64,000 nt of DNA from Planctomycetaceae bacterium (GTDB lineage Bacteria > Planctomycetota > Phycisphaerae > SM23-33). How positions within the stretch are numbered: position 1 is the stretch's first letter; the number at the start of each line of letters is the position of its first letter. The position numbers were made by a program, and so were the translations under genes. The stretch is taken from assembly GCA_039680605.1 (NCBI GenBank), contig JBDKTA010000009.1, positions 124,001 through 188,000 on the forward strand, in the 5' to 3' direction. The notes under the pieces were generated by a model. The model was not told where the DNA came from. It saw only the letters and a list, made by a program, of their open reading frames with translations, and ran no database searches. This document shows positions 6,946-15,251 of this stretch, piece by piece.

Positions 6946-9216
6946 GTGACGGTGGACCTTCTGAGCAATCTCAACGACGCCCAGTTTCAGGCTGTCACGC
7001 ACGTGGACGGGCCGCTGCTGGTGCTGGCCGGCGCGGGCTCGGGCAAGACGCGCGTTATCACGCACCGCGTGGCGTATATCATCGACCAGGGCGTCGATCC
7101 GCGCAGCGTGCTGGCGATCACCTTCACCAATAAGGCCGCCGGCGAGATGCGCGACCGCGTGGCCGCCCTGGGCGTGCCCTACGGGGCGACGGTCTCGACG
7201 TTCCATGCCCTCTGCGCGCGGCTGCTGCGGGAGTTCGCCGCCTACGCCGGCGTCAGCAACAACTACACCATCTACGACCGCGACGACCAGCTCCGCATCG
7301 TCAAGCAGGCGATGGAAAAGGCCTCCTGCGACGTCGAACGCTATACGCCGGGCGCCATCCACTCCGTCATCTCCAACGCCAAGAACGCCCTGCAGGCCCC
7401 GTCGGTCGTCGCGGCGGAGGCCGGAGCCAACCGCTTCCGAAAAGCGGCTGCCGACGTGTACGCCCAGTACGAATCGCTGCTGGCTGAGAACAATGCCCTG
7501 GACTTCGACGACCTGCTGATGCGGATGGCCTTCGTCCTGCGGGACAACCCCCAGGTGCGACAGACCCTCTCCGACCGCTACCGCTACGTCCTCATTGACG
7601 AGTACCAGGACACCAACCACGCGCAGTACCTGCTGGCCGACGCCATCGCCAAGCCCCACGGAAACATCTGCGTCACCGGCGACCCCGACCAGAGCATCTA
7701 CGCCTGGCGCGGCGCCGACATCAACAATATCCTCGAGTTCGAGCGAGACTACCCCCAGGCCCTGGTCGTGCGCCTGGAAGAGAACTATCGCTCGACCGCC
7801 CCGATCCTGGCGGCGGCCTCGCGGCTGATCGCCCACAACCACCAGCGCAAAAAGAAAGAGCTCTTCACCCGCCGCGGCGGCGGGGCCGACGTACACGTGC
7901 TCTCGACCGATGATGAGCACGCCGAGGCGCGCGAGATCGTCAAGCGCGTCCGCGGCGCCATCGACGCCGGACGCAGCGGCGGCGACATCGCCGTCTTCTA
8001 CCGCGTCAACAGCCTCTCGCGCGTGCTCGAAGATGCGATGATGAAGGCCGCAGTCCCCTACCGCGTCGCTCGCGGCGTGGAGTTCTACAACCGCAAGGAA
8101 ATCAAGGACGTGCTGGCGTACCTGCGCCTGCTGGTCAATCCCGCTGACGACCTCTCCTGCCTGCGCGTCATCAATATCCCCGCCCGGCGCATCGGCACAA
8201 CGACCATCGACCGGCTGGCGGAGATGGCCGCGACCAGGAACCTCTCGCTCATCGACGCCTGCCGTCTGGCCGACCAGGCGGGCTTGCAGCAACCCACGGC
8301 CGCTCGCGTGCGGGCCTTCGCGGCGCTGATCGACGAGTTGACGGCGGCTATCGACCAACCCGTCGCCGACGTGGTGCGCGATGTCATCACCCGCAGCGGC
8401 CTGGAGGCGATGTTGCACGAAGGGCAGGAAGAAACCGCCCAGGCCCGCTCCAACGTGGGCGAGTTGATCAGCGCTGCGGCCGAGTTCGACTCTGTCAGCG
8501 AAGGCGGCGGCCTGTCGGACTATCTGCACCAGGTGGCGTTGGTCAGCGACGTAGACCGCCTGGACGAATCGGGCGGGGCTGTCACGCTGATGACGCTGCA
8601 CGCGGCCAAGGGGCTGGAGTTTCCGGTGGTCTTTATCGCCGGCTGCGAGGAGGGCCTGCTGCCCTTCCAGCGGATGGAGAAGGTTGCGGGGATGGGGATG
8701 GAGTCGGCCCTGAACGTGGTGGACCTGGAGGAGGAGCGGCGGCTGGCGTTTGTGGGGATGACGCGGGCGAAGGAGGAGTTGTATCTCAGCCACGCGGTGC
8801 AGCGCATGGTGCGGGGCATGACCTCGCGCCAAGTGCCCTCGCCGTTCCTGGGCGAGCTGTCCGGCCCCAGCGTGACGCATGATGACCTCACGACCCCGCC
8901 GGACCTGCAGCCGCGGCGCCCGTCGCGCGGCGGGTATTATGATGATGTCGAGAACCGCCGGCGCATCGAGGCCTTCAGCGACGATCAGGACAGCCGGGGG
9001 TATGAAGAAGACGCCGATGAGACAGGCCACGGCGAAGGCTTTCCGCCCGAGTACGAGTTCCTCCAGAGCGGCAGTCTGGTGCGGCATCCCAAGTTCGGCG
9101 TCGGGCGAGTGGTGCAGATCAAGCAGCCTTGGCCCGAGACGCGAGCGATCATCGACTTCCAGACGTTCGGCCGCAAAACCATCGTCCTCCGCGTGGTGCC
9201 GCTGAAGGTGCTGTAA
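6946..9216 (+). CDS. UvrD/PcrA-type superfamily 1 DNA helicase
   Basis: This 756-residue protein has the full SF1A motif set: Walker A GAGSGKT, motif Ia ITFTNKAAGEM, motif II DEYQDTN, motif III GDPDQSIYAWRGA, motif IV LEENYRS, motif V TLHAAKGLEFPVVFIAG and motif VI VGMTRAKEEL. The C-terminal tail (VRHPKFGVGRVVQI) matches the PcrA-type RNA polymerase-contacting domain. It is a 3'-to-5' DNA translocase for repair and for clearing stalled complexes. The start is uncertain: GTG codons at 6946 and 6952 lie in front of DLLSNLNDAQ and no clear Shine-Dalgarno is present. Length is normal for PcrA. Confidence 0.95.
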   Translation: MTVDLLSNLNDAQFQAVTHVDGPLLVLAGAGSGKTRVITHRVAYIIDQGVDPRSVLAITFTNKAAGEMRDRVAALGVPYGATVSTFHALCARLLREFAAYAGVSNNYTIYDRDDQLRIVKQAMEKASCDVERYTPGAIHSVISNAKNALQAPSVVAAEAGANRFRKAAADVYAQYESLLAENNALDFDDLLMRMAFVLRDNPQVRQTLSDRYRYVLIDEYQDTNHAQYLLADAIAKPHGNICVTGDPDQSIYAWRGADINNILEFERDYPQALVVRLEENYRSTAPILAAASRLIAHNHQRKKKELFTRRGGGADVHVLSTDDEHAEAREIVKRVRGAIDAGRSGGDIAVFYRVNSLSRVLEDAMMKAAVPYRVARGVEFYNRKEIKDVLAYLRLLVNPADDLSCLRVINIPARRIGTTTIDRLAEMAATRNLSLIDACRLADQAGLQQPTAARVRAFAALIDELTAAIDQPVADVVRDVITRSGLEAMLHEGQEETAQARSNVGELISAAAEFDSVSEGGGLSDYLHQVALVSDVDRLDESGGAVTLMTLHAAKGLEFPVVFIAGCEEGLLPFQRMEKVAGMGMESALNVVDLEEERRLAFVGMTRAKEELYLSHAVQRMVRGMTSRQVPSPFLGELSGPSVTHDDLTTPPDLQPRRPSRGGYYDDVENRRRIEAFSDDQDSRGYEEDADETGHGEGFPPEYEFLQSGSLVRHPKFGVGRVVQIKQPWPETRAIIDFQTFGRKTIVLRVVPLKVL

Positions 9217-9231
9217 CGACGGGATATATTT

Positions 9232-9322
9232 ACCGCAGAGGTCGCTGAGGTCGCAGAGAAAGAATTTGGTGAAATCTTCCGTGCTGAGTCTTCCTCAGCG
9301 TCCTCTGCGACCTCTGCGGTGA
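9232..9322. repeat. Inverted repeat of CGCAGAGGTCGC type
   Basis: Arms at 9232-9261 and 9293-9322 begin with ACCGCAGAGGTCGC and its complement; internal mismatches are few. It fills the gap between two converging genes, where it could serve as a two-way terminator, although no long T-tract follows. A shorter related sequence (CGCAGAGGTCGCAAAGGACG) is at 50926-50945 after a histidine kinase gene. Confidence 0.75.
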
Positions 9323-9335
9323 ATAATTACCCGCG

Positions 9336-10652
9336 TTACGCCTTGACGATCTTGTTCTTTCCGCCTTTGACCTTCTTGGTCGCGTTTCGGGTGTCGATGA
9401 CCAGTTGGGCGCTGTCGACGATGGCCTGGTAATCGTACGAGCTGTGGTCGGTGCTGATGACCACCGCGTCATATGCAGCCAGCATTTTGGCGGAGAGCTT
9501 CTTGGAGGTCTTCTTGAGGTCGTGCTCGCGCATCTTGTGAGTGCGGGGCACGTGCGGGTCGTTGTAGTCGACCTTGGCGCCGCGATATTCCAGCAGCTCG
9601 ATCAGCTCCAGCGAGGGGCTCTCGCGAACGTCGTCGATATCCTTCTTATACGCCAGGCCCAGCACCAGCACCTTCGAGCCTTTGAGGGCCTTGCCGCGCC
9701 AGTTCAGGGCGTACATCAGCTTGTTGATGACGTACTGCGGCATCGAGACGTTGATTTCGCCGGCCAGCTCGATGAACCGCGTGCTCATGCCGTACTGGCG
9801 GGCCTTCCACGACAGGTAGAACGGGTCGATCGGAATGCAGTGCCCGCCCAGGCCCGGGCCTGGATAGAACGCCGTGAAACCGAAGGGTTTGGTCGAGGCC
9901 GCACGGATCACTTCCCAGATGTCGATCCCCATGCGGTCGAAGAGGATCTTCAGCTCGTTGACCATCGCGATATTGACGCAGCGATAGGTGTTCTCGAGGA
10001 TCTTGCACGCCTCGGCGGCCTCGCAACTGCTGACGGGCACGACCGTCTCCAGCGCTTGCTCGTAGCATGCTACAGCCGCGTCAAGCGAGGCTTTGTCGAA
10101 CCCGCCGACGACCTTGGGAATAGTTCGCGTGGAAAAGTTCTTATTGCCCGGGTCTTCTCGTTCGGGCGAGAAGGCCAGGTAGAAGTCCTTGCCCGCCTTG
10201 AGACCGCCGGCCTCGAGGACCGGAAGCATGACCTCGCGCGTGGTCCCGGGATAGGTGGTGGACTCCAGGACGATCAACTGGCCTTTTCGCAGCGTCTTGG
10301 CGATGGCGGCGGCGGTGGCCTCGATATAGGTCATATCCGGTTCCCGCATCTTCGTCAGCGGCGTGGGCACGCAGATGAGGATGCAGTCGGCCTCTTTCAT
10401 GCGGGCAAAATCGGTGGTCGGCTCGAAGAGGCCGCCGGCGATCATCTTCTTGACGACGGCCGAGGGGATGTGCTCGATGTAGCTCTTGCCGGCCTTGAGG
10501 GCCTTGACCTTTTCCGGATCGACGTCGAACCCCATGACGTTGACGCCTGAACCGGTGAATTCCCGCACCAGTGGCAGCCCCACATAACCCAGACCTACCA
10601 CGCCGACGGTGGCCTTCTTGCTTCTGATCTTGTTCACCAGCTCTTTGGACAT
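9336..10652 (-). CDS. Nucleotide-sugar dehydrogenase (UDP-GlcNAc/UDP-ManNAc 6-dehydrogenase type)
   Basis: The 438-residue enzyme should oxidise C6 of a UDP-sugar to the uronic acid with two NAD+, for surface polysaccharide synthesis. The N-terminal Rossmann motif is GVVGLGYVGLPLV (residues 16-28). The catalytic cysteine is in GPGLGGHCIPIDP, and FSPEREDPGN is typical of the WbpA/TviB branch. The C-terminal UDP-binding domain includes VLGLAYKKDIDDVRESP. The start at 10652 is chosen because the frame matches the family N-terminus. The exact sugar (GlcNAc or ManNAc derivative) cannot be fixed from sequence. No other polysaccharide genes are adjacent. Confidence 0.9.
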   Translation of the reverse strand: MSKELVNKIRSKKATVGVVGLGYVGLPLVREFTGSGVNVMGFDVDPEKVKALKAGKSYIEHIPSAVVKKMIAGGLFEPTTDFARMKEADCILICVPTPLTKMREPDMTYIEATAAAIAKTLRKGQLIVLESTTYPGTTREVMLPVLEAGGLKAGKDFYLAFSPEREDPGNKNFSTRTIPKVVGGFDKASLDAAVACYEQALETVVPVSSCEAAEACKILENTYRCVNIAMVNELKILFDRMGIDIWEVIRAASTKPFGFTAFYPGPGLGGHCIPIDPFYLSWKARQYGMSTRFIELAGEINVSMPQYVINKLMYALNWRGKALKGSKVLVLGLAYKKDIDDVRESPSLELIELLEYRGAKVDYNDPHVPRTHKMREHDLKKTSKKLSAKMLAAYDAVVISTDHSSYDYQAIVDSAQLVIDTRNATKKVKGGKNKIVKA

Positions 10653-10871
10653 TGCAGCCCTTTCTGTCAAGCCAATAGGTTATCCAGCCATTTGCTTGCC
10701 GGAATCTTATTCCCGATTATCGGCATGCAACCGCCAAAGGCACAATATCAAATTATTGCATTCACCATCGACTTTGCCATTAAGCTCGGTATAATCCGAA
10801 CCATCCGAAATAATTGCCGGCAGAACCACACAGAAACCAAAGCGTATAACCCGGTGGAGTGATTTTCGTTC

Positions 10872-11678
10872 ATGCCTCCCAGACCCAGACAACCTGCCCA
10901 GGCAGGAATGACTTTGGCCCAGAAGATTCTCCAGGACCTCAATCAATCGGCCGCTCCGAAGCGTGCGTATACCGATGGCGACCTGGCGACCGTTCTGCAG
11001 GCGCCGGCGTATCCGTCGATGGCCGAACCATCGCCCCCGCTGCGCGAGATGAGCGTCACGCAACTGGCCGCCCCGCGGCGGGCCCAGCGAATCATGCTCG
11101 ACCTGGGGATTACCACCATCGGGCAACTGCTTGATACGCCCGTGCGGAACCTGATGTCCCAGTGGAGCTTTGCCGAACAATCTTTCGCACGCCTGCAGCA
11201 GCAGCTCGTGCGACTGATGTTCCCCCAGGCTGACCCGGGCAGCCACGAGGTCGATTACGCCTCGTACGCCGCCATGGTCGCCAGCATCATCAAACCGGCA
11301 ATCTCAAACCGCCGCATGGCCCAGATCGTGCAGGCGCGGTTGGGCAGCGAAGGCAAACCCCAGACGCTGGCCGCGCTGGGCAGAACGTACGACATCACGC
11401 GCGAGCGCGTGCGGCAGATCGAGCAGGTTGGCATGGAGCAGCTCAAGGCCGCCACGACGCGCCGCCGAATGGCACGGTTCTGGAAGGAAGTCTGGACCAT
11501 TCTCGAATCATGGAAGCGGCCTTACCCGATCTCGCGGCTGGCCAAGAGCCTGGCCACGCGGATGGCTTGGAGCGAGCCGCCGCCGGTGCGCTCGCTGCAG
11601 CGGTTGCTGGAATTGCACGCGGAGTTGGAACGGGACAGCGACGGTAACGTCTGGACGAAGGGGTCCGCTTGCGAGTAA
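10872..11678 (+). CDS. Protein with alpha-CTD-like and sigma-region-4-like domains
   Basis: The protein has 268 residues. Residues ~60-105 (LAAPRRAQRIMLDLGITTIG then LLDTPVRNLM) resemble the helix-hairpin-helix of the RNA polymerase alpha C-terminal domain. Residues ~155-192 (TLAALGRTYDITRERVRQIE) match the helix-turn-helix of sigma-70 region 4. No sigma regions 2 or 3 are visible, so it is not a complete sigma factor. It may bind DNA or RNA polymerase as a regulator. The ATG at 10872 is used; an ATG at 10908 (TLAQKIL), with AGGA directly before it, is a possible alternative. A TATAAT at 10790-10795 could be its -10 element. Function is unassigned. Confidence 0.7.
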   Translation: MPPRPRQPAQAGMTLAQKILQDLNQSAAPKRAYTDGDLATVLQAPAYPSMAEPSPPLREMSVTQLAAPRRAQRIMLDLGITTIGQLLDTPVRNLMSQWSFAEQSFARLQQQLVRLMFPQADPGSHEVDYASYAAMVASIIKPAISNRRMAQIVQARLGSEGKPQTLAALGRTYDITRERVRQIEQVGMEQLKAATTRRRMARFWKEVWTILESWKRPYPISRLAKSLATRMAWSEPPPVRSLQRLLELHAELERDSDGNVWTKGSACE

Positions 11679-11752
11679 GATGGGGGCGTTCACTCTCGCT
11701 CCGGCCATGCGATGCGGCATAGGTCTGGAGGGGGACTTGCCAGGAGTATGCC

Positions 11753-12313
11753 ATGGGAGTCAAAGCTGTAGATTTGCGCAAAGGGATGGGCGTCAAGTGG
11801 GAAGGCAACGCGTGCGTGGTGCATTCGATGCAGCACGTGGCCAAGGGCAATAAGCGCTCGTACATGCAGGTCGAGTTGCGCAACATCAAGACCGGGCAGA
11901 TCCTGCCCAACCGCTTCCGCGTCGATGAGATGCTTGATGAGGCATACCTGGAACGCAAACCCTTCGAGTTCCTCTATGCCGCCGGCGACAAGCATATTTT
12001 GATGGACACCGAGTCGTTCGAGCAGATCGAGATCCCCGCCGACATCATCGGCGACCGGGCCGTCTTCCTCACCGCCAACCTGCCCGTCGAAATTTCCTTC
12101 GTCGAGGGCGTGGCCGTGCTGGCGGACCTGCCCAACACCGTCGAGCTCAAGATCGTCGAGACCCCGCCGGAAGTCAAAGGCGCCACCGCCCAGGCCCAGC
12201 TCAAAGAAGCCACCTGCGAAGGCGGCGCCCGCATCCGCGTGCCGTCGTTCATCGCCCTGGGCGAAGTCGTCAAAGTCGACACCCGCACCGGCGAATACCT
12301 CGGCCGGGCGTAG
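11753..12313 (+). CDS. efp: Elongation factor P
   Basis: At 186 residues with the three-domain EF-P layout, this protein should enter the ribosomal E site and relieve stalling at proline runs. The N-terminal KOW-like domain starts KAVDLRKGM, and the C-terminal OB domain ends VPSFIALGEVVKVDTRTGEY, a standard EF-P signature. The tip loop, where E. coli EF-P carries modified lysine 34 in PGKG, here reads HVAKGNKRSYM: the aligned residue is asparagine 33, flanked by lysines 31 and 34 and arginine 35. Which residue acts at the peptidyl-transferase centre is therefore unclear. The start has an AGGAG site 7 bp upstream. Confidence 0.93.
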   Translation: MGVKAVDLRKGMGVKWEGNACVVHSMQHVAKGNKRSYMQVELRNIKTGQILPNRFRVDEMLDEAYLERKPFEFLYAAGDKHILMDTESFEQIEIPADIIGDRAVFLTANLPVEISFVEGVAVLADLPNTVELKIVETPPEVKGATAQAQLKEATCEGGARIRVPSFIALGEVVKVDTRTGEYLGRA

Positions 12314-12347
12314 ATCGGGAGCGGGGAGAGCGGGATTACGCGGACTG

Positions 12348-12369
12348 GGGTATTGAATTGACTACAGTA
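12348..12369 (+). repeat. IS terminal inverted repeat, left
   Basis: This 22-bp end begins GGGTATTGAATTGACTAC and is the perfect reverse complement of 13348-13369. Confidence 0.88.
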
Positions 12370-12373
12370 ACCA

Positions 12374-13321
12374 CTACAGCTTGGGCTGCCTCCCCCGGAC
12401 GTGTTGGATCAGCGACCGGTAGGGCGCCGGGGCCACTTGTGCAGCCTGCTGAACCAAACGATAGAACAGCTTGCCGCGGTAATTAGAGGTCCGGCGGTAA
12501 AACCGGAAGGCGAACTCATCGAGGTAGTAGTCCAGATGATCAGCACTGATCGCGCCTTGATGCGTCCCCAGTAGCCATCGCTTCAGCAGAGAGATGACGC
12601 GGTGGGCGTACGGAAGTAGATCCTCCTCCGCGCCAGGCACGTCCAGTCGGCCCTGCTTGCCAGGCTGATGCTTGTAGCCCAAGGACCTCAAGCCGCTGTA
12701 TCCGGACCATCCATCGGTCTCCACAGCGCTACCGGGTTCCACACTGTCTGTGACGAAGGCGTGAAGACTGGTCGCCGACGCGTCCTGTATCCGGCGCATG
12801 CGGACTCGTCCACATTTGCGACCATCTCGCTCTACCGCAACCCCGATGAGTGCCTTTTTGCCTGGTTCTCGGCCTTGGCGCCCTTCCTCCAGGCCGCCCC
12901 AATATGTTTCATCTACCTGAACCAGCCCGTGCAGACGATCTCGGCCGGGACGAACCATGGCCCGCCGTAACTTATGCAACCATGCCCAAGCCGTTCGGTA
13001 GCTGCCCAGCCCCAACACGCGCTGCAGGCCCAAGGCGCTGGTGCCATTCTTCTGGCTGGTCACCCACCACATGGCGCGAAACCACGTGCTCAATGGCTTG
13101 TGGGTGTCCTGGAAGATGGTGCCGGCCGTTACCGACGCCTGAAAACCACACTCGGGACAGATCAGCAAGTCGCTCTTTCTTCGCCAGTATCGTCGCCCAT
13201 CGCACCGAGGGCAGACAAAGCCGGTCGGCCAGCGGAGCTCGAACAGATACTGCCAGCACTGTTGCGGAGTGCCGAACTGCTCCTCAAACTCTTCCAGCGA
13301 CTTTGGATAATGCTCTTCCAT
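12374..13321 (-). CDS. IS1595 family transposase
   Basis: The 315-residue transposase has an N-terminal zinc ribbon (CPRC near residue 37, CPEC near 55) and an ISXO2-like catalytic domain. The first acidic residue lies in VQVDETYWGG, the second in VETDGWSGY, and the third region is SLLKRWLLGTHQGAIS with FAFRFYRR downstream. The frame is intact from ATG to stop, so the element may still be active. It fills nearly the whole insertion sequence; its stop is only 5 bp from the left inverted repeat. Confidence 0.93.
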   Translation of the reverse strand: MEEHYPKSLEEFEEQFGTPQQCWQYLFELRWPTGFVCPRCDGRRYWRRKSDLLICPECGFQASVTAGTIFQDTHKPLSTWFRAMWWVTSQKNGTSALGLQRVLGLGSYRTAWAWLHKLRRAMVRPGRDRLHGLVQVDETYWGGLEEGRQGREPGKKALIGVAVERDGRKCGRVRMRRIQDASATSLHAFVTDSVEPGSAVETDGWSGYSGLRSLGYKHQPGKQGRLDVPGAEEDLLPYAHRVISLLKRWLLGTHQGAISADHLDYYLDEFAFRFYRRTSNYRGKLFYRLVQQAAQVAPAPYRSLIQHVRGRQPKL

Positions 13322-13347
13322 TGTCGCTCGACACTACAGGTGGGGTG

Positions 13348-13369
13348 TACTGTAGTCAATTCAATACCC
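13348..13369 (-). repeat. IS terminal inverted repeat, right
   Basis: This is the perfect 22-bp inverse of the left end. It is followed, after GGA, by the 8-bp target duplication TACGCGGA. Confidence 0.88.
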
Positions 13370-13462
13370 GGATACGCGGATTAAGAAGATTAAGAGGATT
13401 GGGAAGAAGCAAGAACCCGGTCCAAAGATCTCCTCTGCGGTCGAGCTCTTGCTTTGTTAGCG

Positions 13463-13478
13463 GTCGAGCATGCTCGAC
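13463..13478. repeat. Perfect 16-bp palindrome
   Basis: GTCGAGCATGCTCGAC is self-complementary along its whole length. It lies between the IS element and the small hypothetical gene. It could be a dimeric operator or another of the dispersed palindromes of this genome; no second copy was seen in this window. Confidence 0.5.
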
Positions 13479-13524
13479 GCGGTTTCTCAACTGACACATC
13501 CCACCAACAGCGGACAAGTCATTT

Positions 13525-13728
13525 GTGGTCTGCCTTGTGAACGAAGCGGCCGAGGACCTGCAAGTTCATAAAATATACTGTGTGCTTTATGACAAGCAGT
13601 CCCTTGAACAAGGTTTTCTCCGCGTCATTGACGACAGCGGCGAGGATTATCTTTATCCTTCGTCCTGGTTCACTCCCATCGACCCGCCGGCCAAGGTGAA
13701 GGACTCACTCCTTCTGCACGCCAAGTGA
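13525..13728 (+). CDS. Small hypothetical protein (67 aa)
   Basis: The reading frame opens at a GTG (13525); a second GTG at 13537 is possible. The core HKIYCVLYDKQSLEQGFLRV followed by IDDSGEDYLYPSSWF has the composition and pattern of small conserved bacterial proteins of unknown function, with a likely beta-rich fold. No ribosome binding site is obvious. It stands alone between the IS element and the YbaK-type gene. Function is unknown. Confidence 0.55.
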   Translation: MVCLVNEAAEDLQVHKIYCVLYDKQSLEQGFLRVIDDSGEDYLYPSSWFTPIDPPAKVKDSLLLHAK

Positions 13729-14007
13729 TGCCAGCGCCTCAGAGCCCCAACTTCCCTTCTTGATCTGCACGTCAATTCTGTCATCGCCGAAGGTCAAGGT
13801 GACATCCCATGGCTCTTGGCTGATGAGCATCTTTATGACGCGCTGCCCTGCAACGCCACAGCAGGAGAGTTTGACGAAGCCTGGCCATACATGCCGCCTC
13901 TCGATGGCATTATAACGCCCGGGCAAGGCCAGGCTTCGTTTTCCTCCACTATGTCTCCGGTTTTGCCGTTGGGCGGCCACGTATAATGATGCAGAAAGGA
14001 ACGGCCT
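13729..14007. other. Intergenic region with a possible minus-strand gene remnant
   Basis: On the minus strand, from an ATG at 13830 to a stop near 13705, a 41-residue frame ending IKKGSWGSEALASLGVQKE reads like a protein C-terminus, but it has no clear ribosome binding site and overlaps the end of the small gene at 13525. It may be a decayed gene or chance. A TATAAT at 13982-13987 is a likely -10 element for the deacylase gene. Confidence 0.3.
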
Positions 14008-14466
14008 ATGGATATCGAACGGTACATCAAGGACTCCGGAGCCCAGTACGAAAAGCATGAGCATCCGACGGCGTATACGGCCCAGGAACTGGCGGCCGAG
14101 GAGCATGTGCCCGGCGATGCGGTGGCCAAGGCCGTCGCCGTGGCGGCAGACGATCGCTGCGTGCTGGCGGTGCTTCCGGCGACGCATAAGATCGACTTGG
14201 ACCGCCTGGCCGAGGCGCTGAACGCCCGCCACTGCGTCCTGGTAAACGAGGACAGGATGGCCGATCTGTTCCCGGACGTGGAGTTGGGCGCCGAGCCGCC
14301 GTTCGGCCAACCGTACGGACTGGAGACGGTCGTCGACGAACCGCTGACGCGATGCAAGACGATCACCTTCAACGCCGGCTCGCACAACCTGGCGATCCGC
14401 ATGCGCTTCGACGACTACCGCAAACTCGCCCAACCCAAAGTCGCGGAGTTTTCGAAGCACATCTAA
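14008..14466 (+). CDS. YbaK/ProX-type aminoacyl-tRNA deacylase
   Basis: This 152-residue protein matches the YbaK/aminoacyl-tRNA deacylase fold, which hydrolyses mischarged tRNA such as Cys- or Ala-tRNA(Pro). Family features are the YEKHEHPTAYTAQELA segment near the N-terminus, VAKAVAV (the conserved lysine), AVLPATHKIDL, and the C-terminal ITFNAGSHNLAIRM, which resembles the conserved F(N/D)AGSH motif. An AAAGGA site 7 bp before the ATG sets the start. It is a free-standing editing protein; the exact tRNA substrate is not predictable. Confidence 0.85.
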   Translation: MDIERYIKDSGAQYEKHEHPTAYTAQELAAEEHVPGDAVAKAVAVAADDRCVLAVLPATHKIDLDRLAEALNARHCVLVNEDRMADLFPDVELGAEPPFGQPYGLETVVDEPLTRCKTITFNAGSHNLAIRMRFDDYRKLAQPKVAEFSKHI

Positions 14467-14518
14467 AACCACCGTCCGGGCCGGCAGCTGCCAGCGCGGC
14501 GATACCGGGGGCCGATGG

Positions 14519-14830
14519 CTATGACGCTTTCTTGAAGCGCACTCCGATGTCCCCGCGCGGAAGACGCACGATAATTTCCAGCTCGCCGCCCATGGCCTCA
14601 ACCAGACGTCGTAGCGTGGTGATCTGCATGTCGTCCTGGTTCTCGAGCTTCGACAAGCTCGGCTGAGTGATGCCCAGTTTTGACGCAAGCTCTTCCTGCG
14701 TCAGGCCGACATACTTGCGAATTTCGGCAAGCAACATCTCGGCCATCATCTCATTGGCCAGAGCGTCCGCTTGGGCCAGTTGCTCGGGCGTCATCTTCTC
14801 TCGCAGCTTCTTGAAAGGATGGTGTGCCAT
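14519..14830 (-). CDS. XRE-family antitoxin (HigA-like)
   Basis: The 103-residue protein has a helix-turn-helix of the XRE type (residues ~42-70: LTQEELASKLGITQPSLSKL) after a basic N-terminal helix, and a short C-terminal beta part (GELEIIVRLPRGD). It follows the toxin gene with a TGATG overlap, so translation is coupled. The expected roles are neutralising the toxin and repressing the operon. Antitoxin after toxin is the usual higBA order. Confidence 0.85.
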   Translation of the reverse strand: MAHHPFKKLREKMTPEQLAQADALANEMMAEMLLAEIRKYVGLTQEELASKLGITQPSLSKLENQDDMQITTLRRLVEAMGGELEIIVRLPRGDIGVRFKKAS

Positions 14831-15177
14831 CAGATCAATCCTTCTTCCCTCAGTTCATCCAGATAATCATCAAATAACGCATCGGCTAGAGGGATCATGC
14901 GATCATAAAAGCGGTCGTCGCCCGTCTTGTCGCCGCCGATCAGAAGAATCGCGCAACGTCGTGGGTCGAAAGCAAAGAAAGTTCGCAACGGCCGTCCCTT
15001 GCACTGCGTTCGCAACTCTTTCATGTTCGAGTGCCGAGAGCCATTAATCGTATCAGCGTGAGGACGCGACAATTGCGGGCCTGAATGCTCCAGCAGCCGG
15101 ACGCTCGCCTCAAGGCATGCCTGCTCGGAAGGCTCAAGCGTTTCCCACCACTGACCGAACTCGTCTGTGTATTCCAC
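14830..15177 (-). CDS. RelE/HigB-type toxin (phage-derived Gp49-like)
   Basis: This 115-residue protein belongs to the RelE/HigB superfamily of mRNA interferase toxins. Family traits are the N-terminal EFGQWWETLEPSEQA helix, MKELRTQCKGRPLRTFFAFD and ILLIGGDKTGDDRFYDRMIP, which carry the basic and aromatic residues of the Gp49-like branch. The partner antitoxin gene overlaps it by one base. It probably cleaves ribosome-bound mRNA when the antitoxin is degraded. A solo chromosomal pair with no mobile element directly adjacent. Confidence 0.85.
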   Translation of the reverse strand: MEYTDEFGQWWETLEPSEQACLEASVRLLEHSGPQLSRPHADTINGSRHSNMKELRTQCKGRPLRTFFAFDPRRCAILLIGGDKTGDDRFYDRMIPLADALFDDYLDELREEGLI

Positions 15178-15251
15178 TTCCTACACACTTGGCATTATAG
15201 CTTAAAAGCGATATGCGTCAACAGCTATATTCAGAAATCCCTCTGGACGGC

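Larger units (their letters stand above)
12345..13372. mobile_element. IS1595-type (ISXO2-like) insertion sequence
   Basis: The element of about 1028 bp carries one transposase gene on the minus strand. It is bounded by 22-bp perfect terminal inverted repeats (12348-12369 and 13348-13369, ending in GGGTATTGAATTGAC). An 8-bp direct repeat, TACGCGGA, occurs at 12337-12344 and 13373-13380; 8 bp is the usual IS1595 target duplication. Three bases lie between each duplication and the perfect repeat and do not match each other, so the exact ends are uncertain by 3 bp. It inserted between efp and a small gene without obvious gene disruption. Confidence 0.88.

Noticed and set aside
6799-9087. Long minus-strand frame opposite the UvrD/PcrA gene
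   Set aside because: The helicase motifs on the plus strand are complete; the antisense frame is Gly/Arg/Val-rich without a family match.
13705-13830. Short minus-strand frame ending in a protein-like tail
   Set aside because: It has no ribosome binding site and overlaps the small gene at 13525; it may be a remnant, but a functional gene is not supported.
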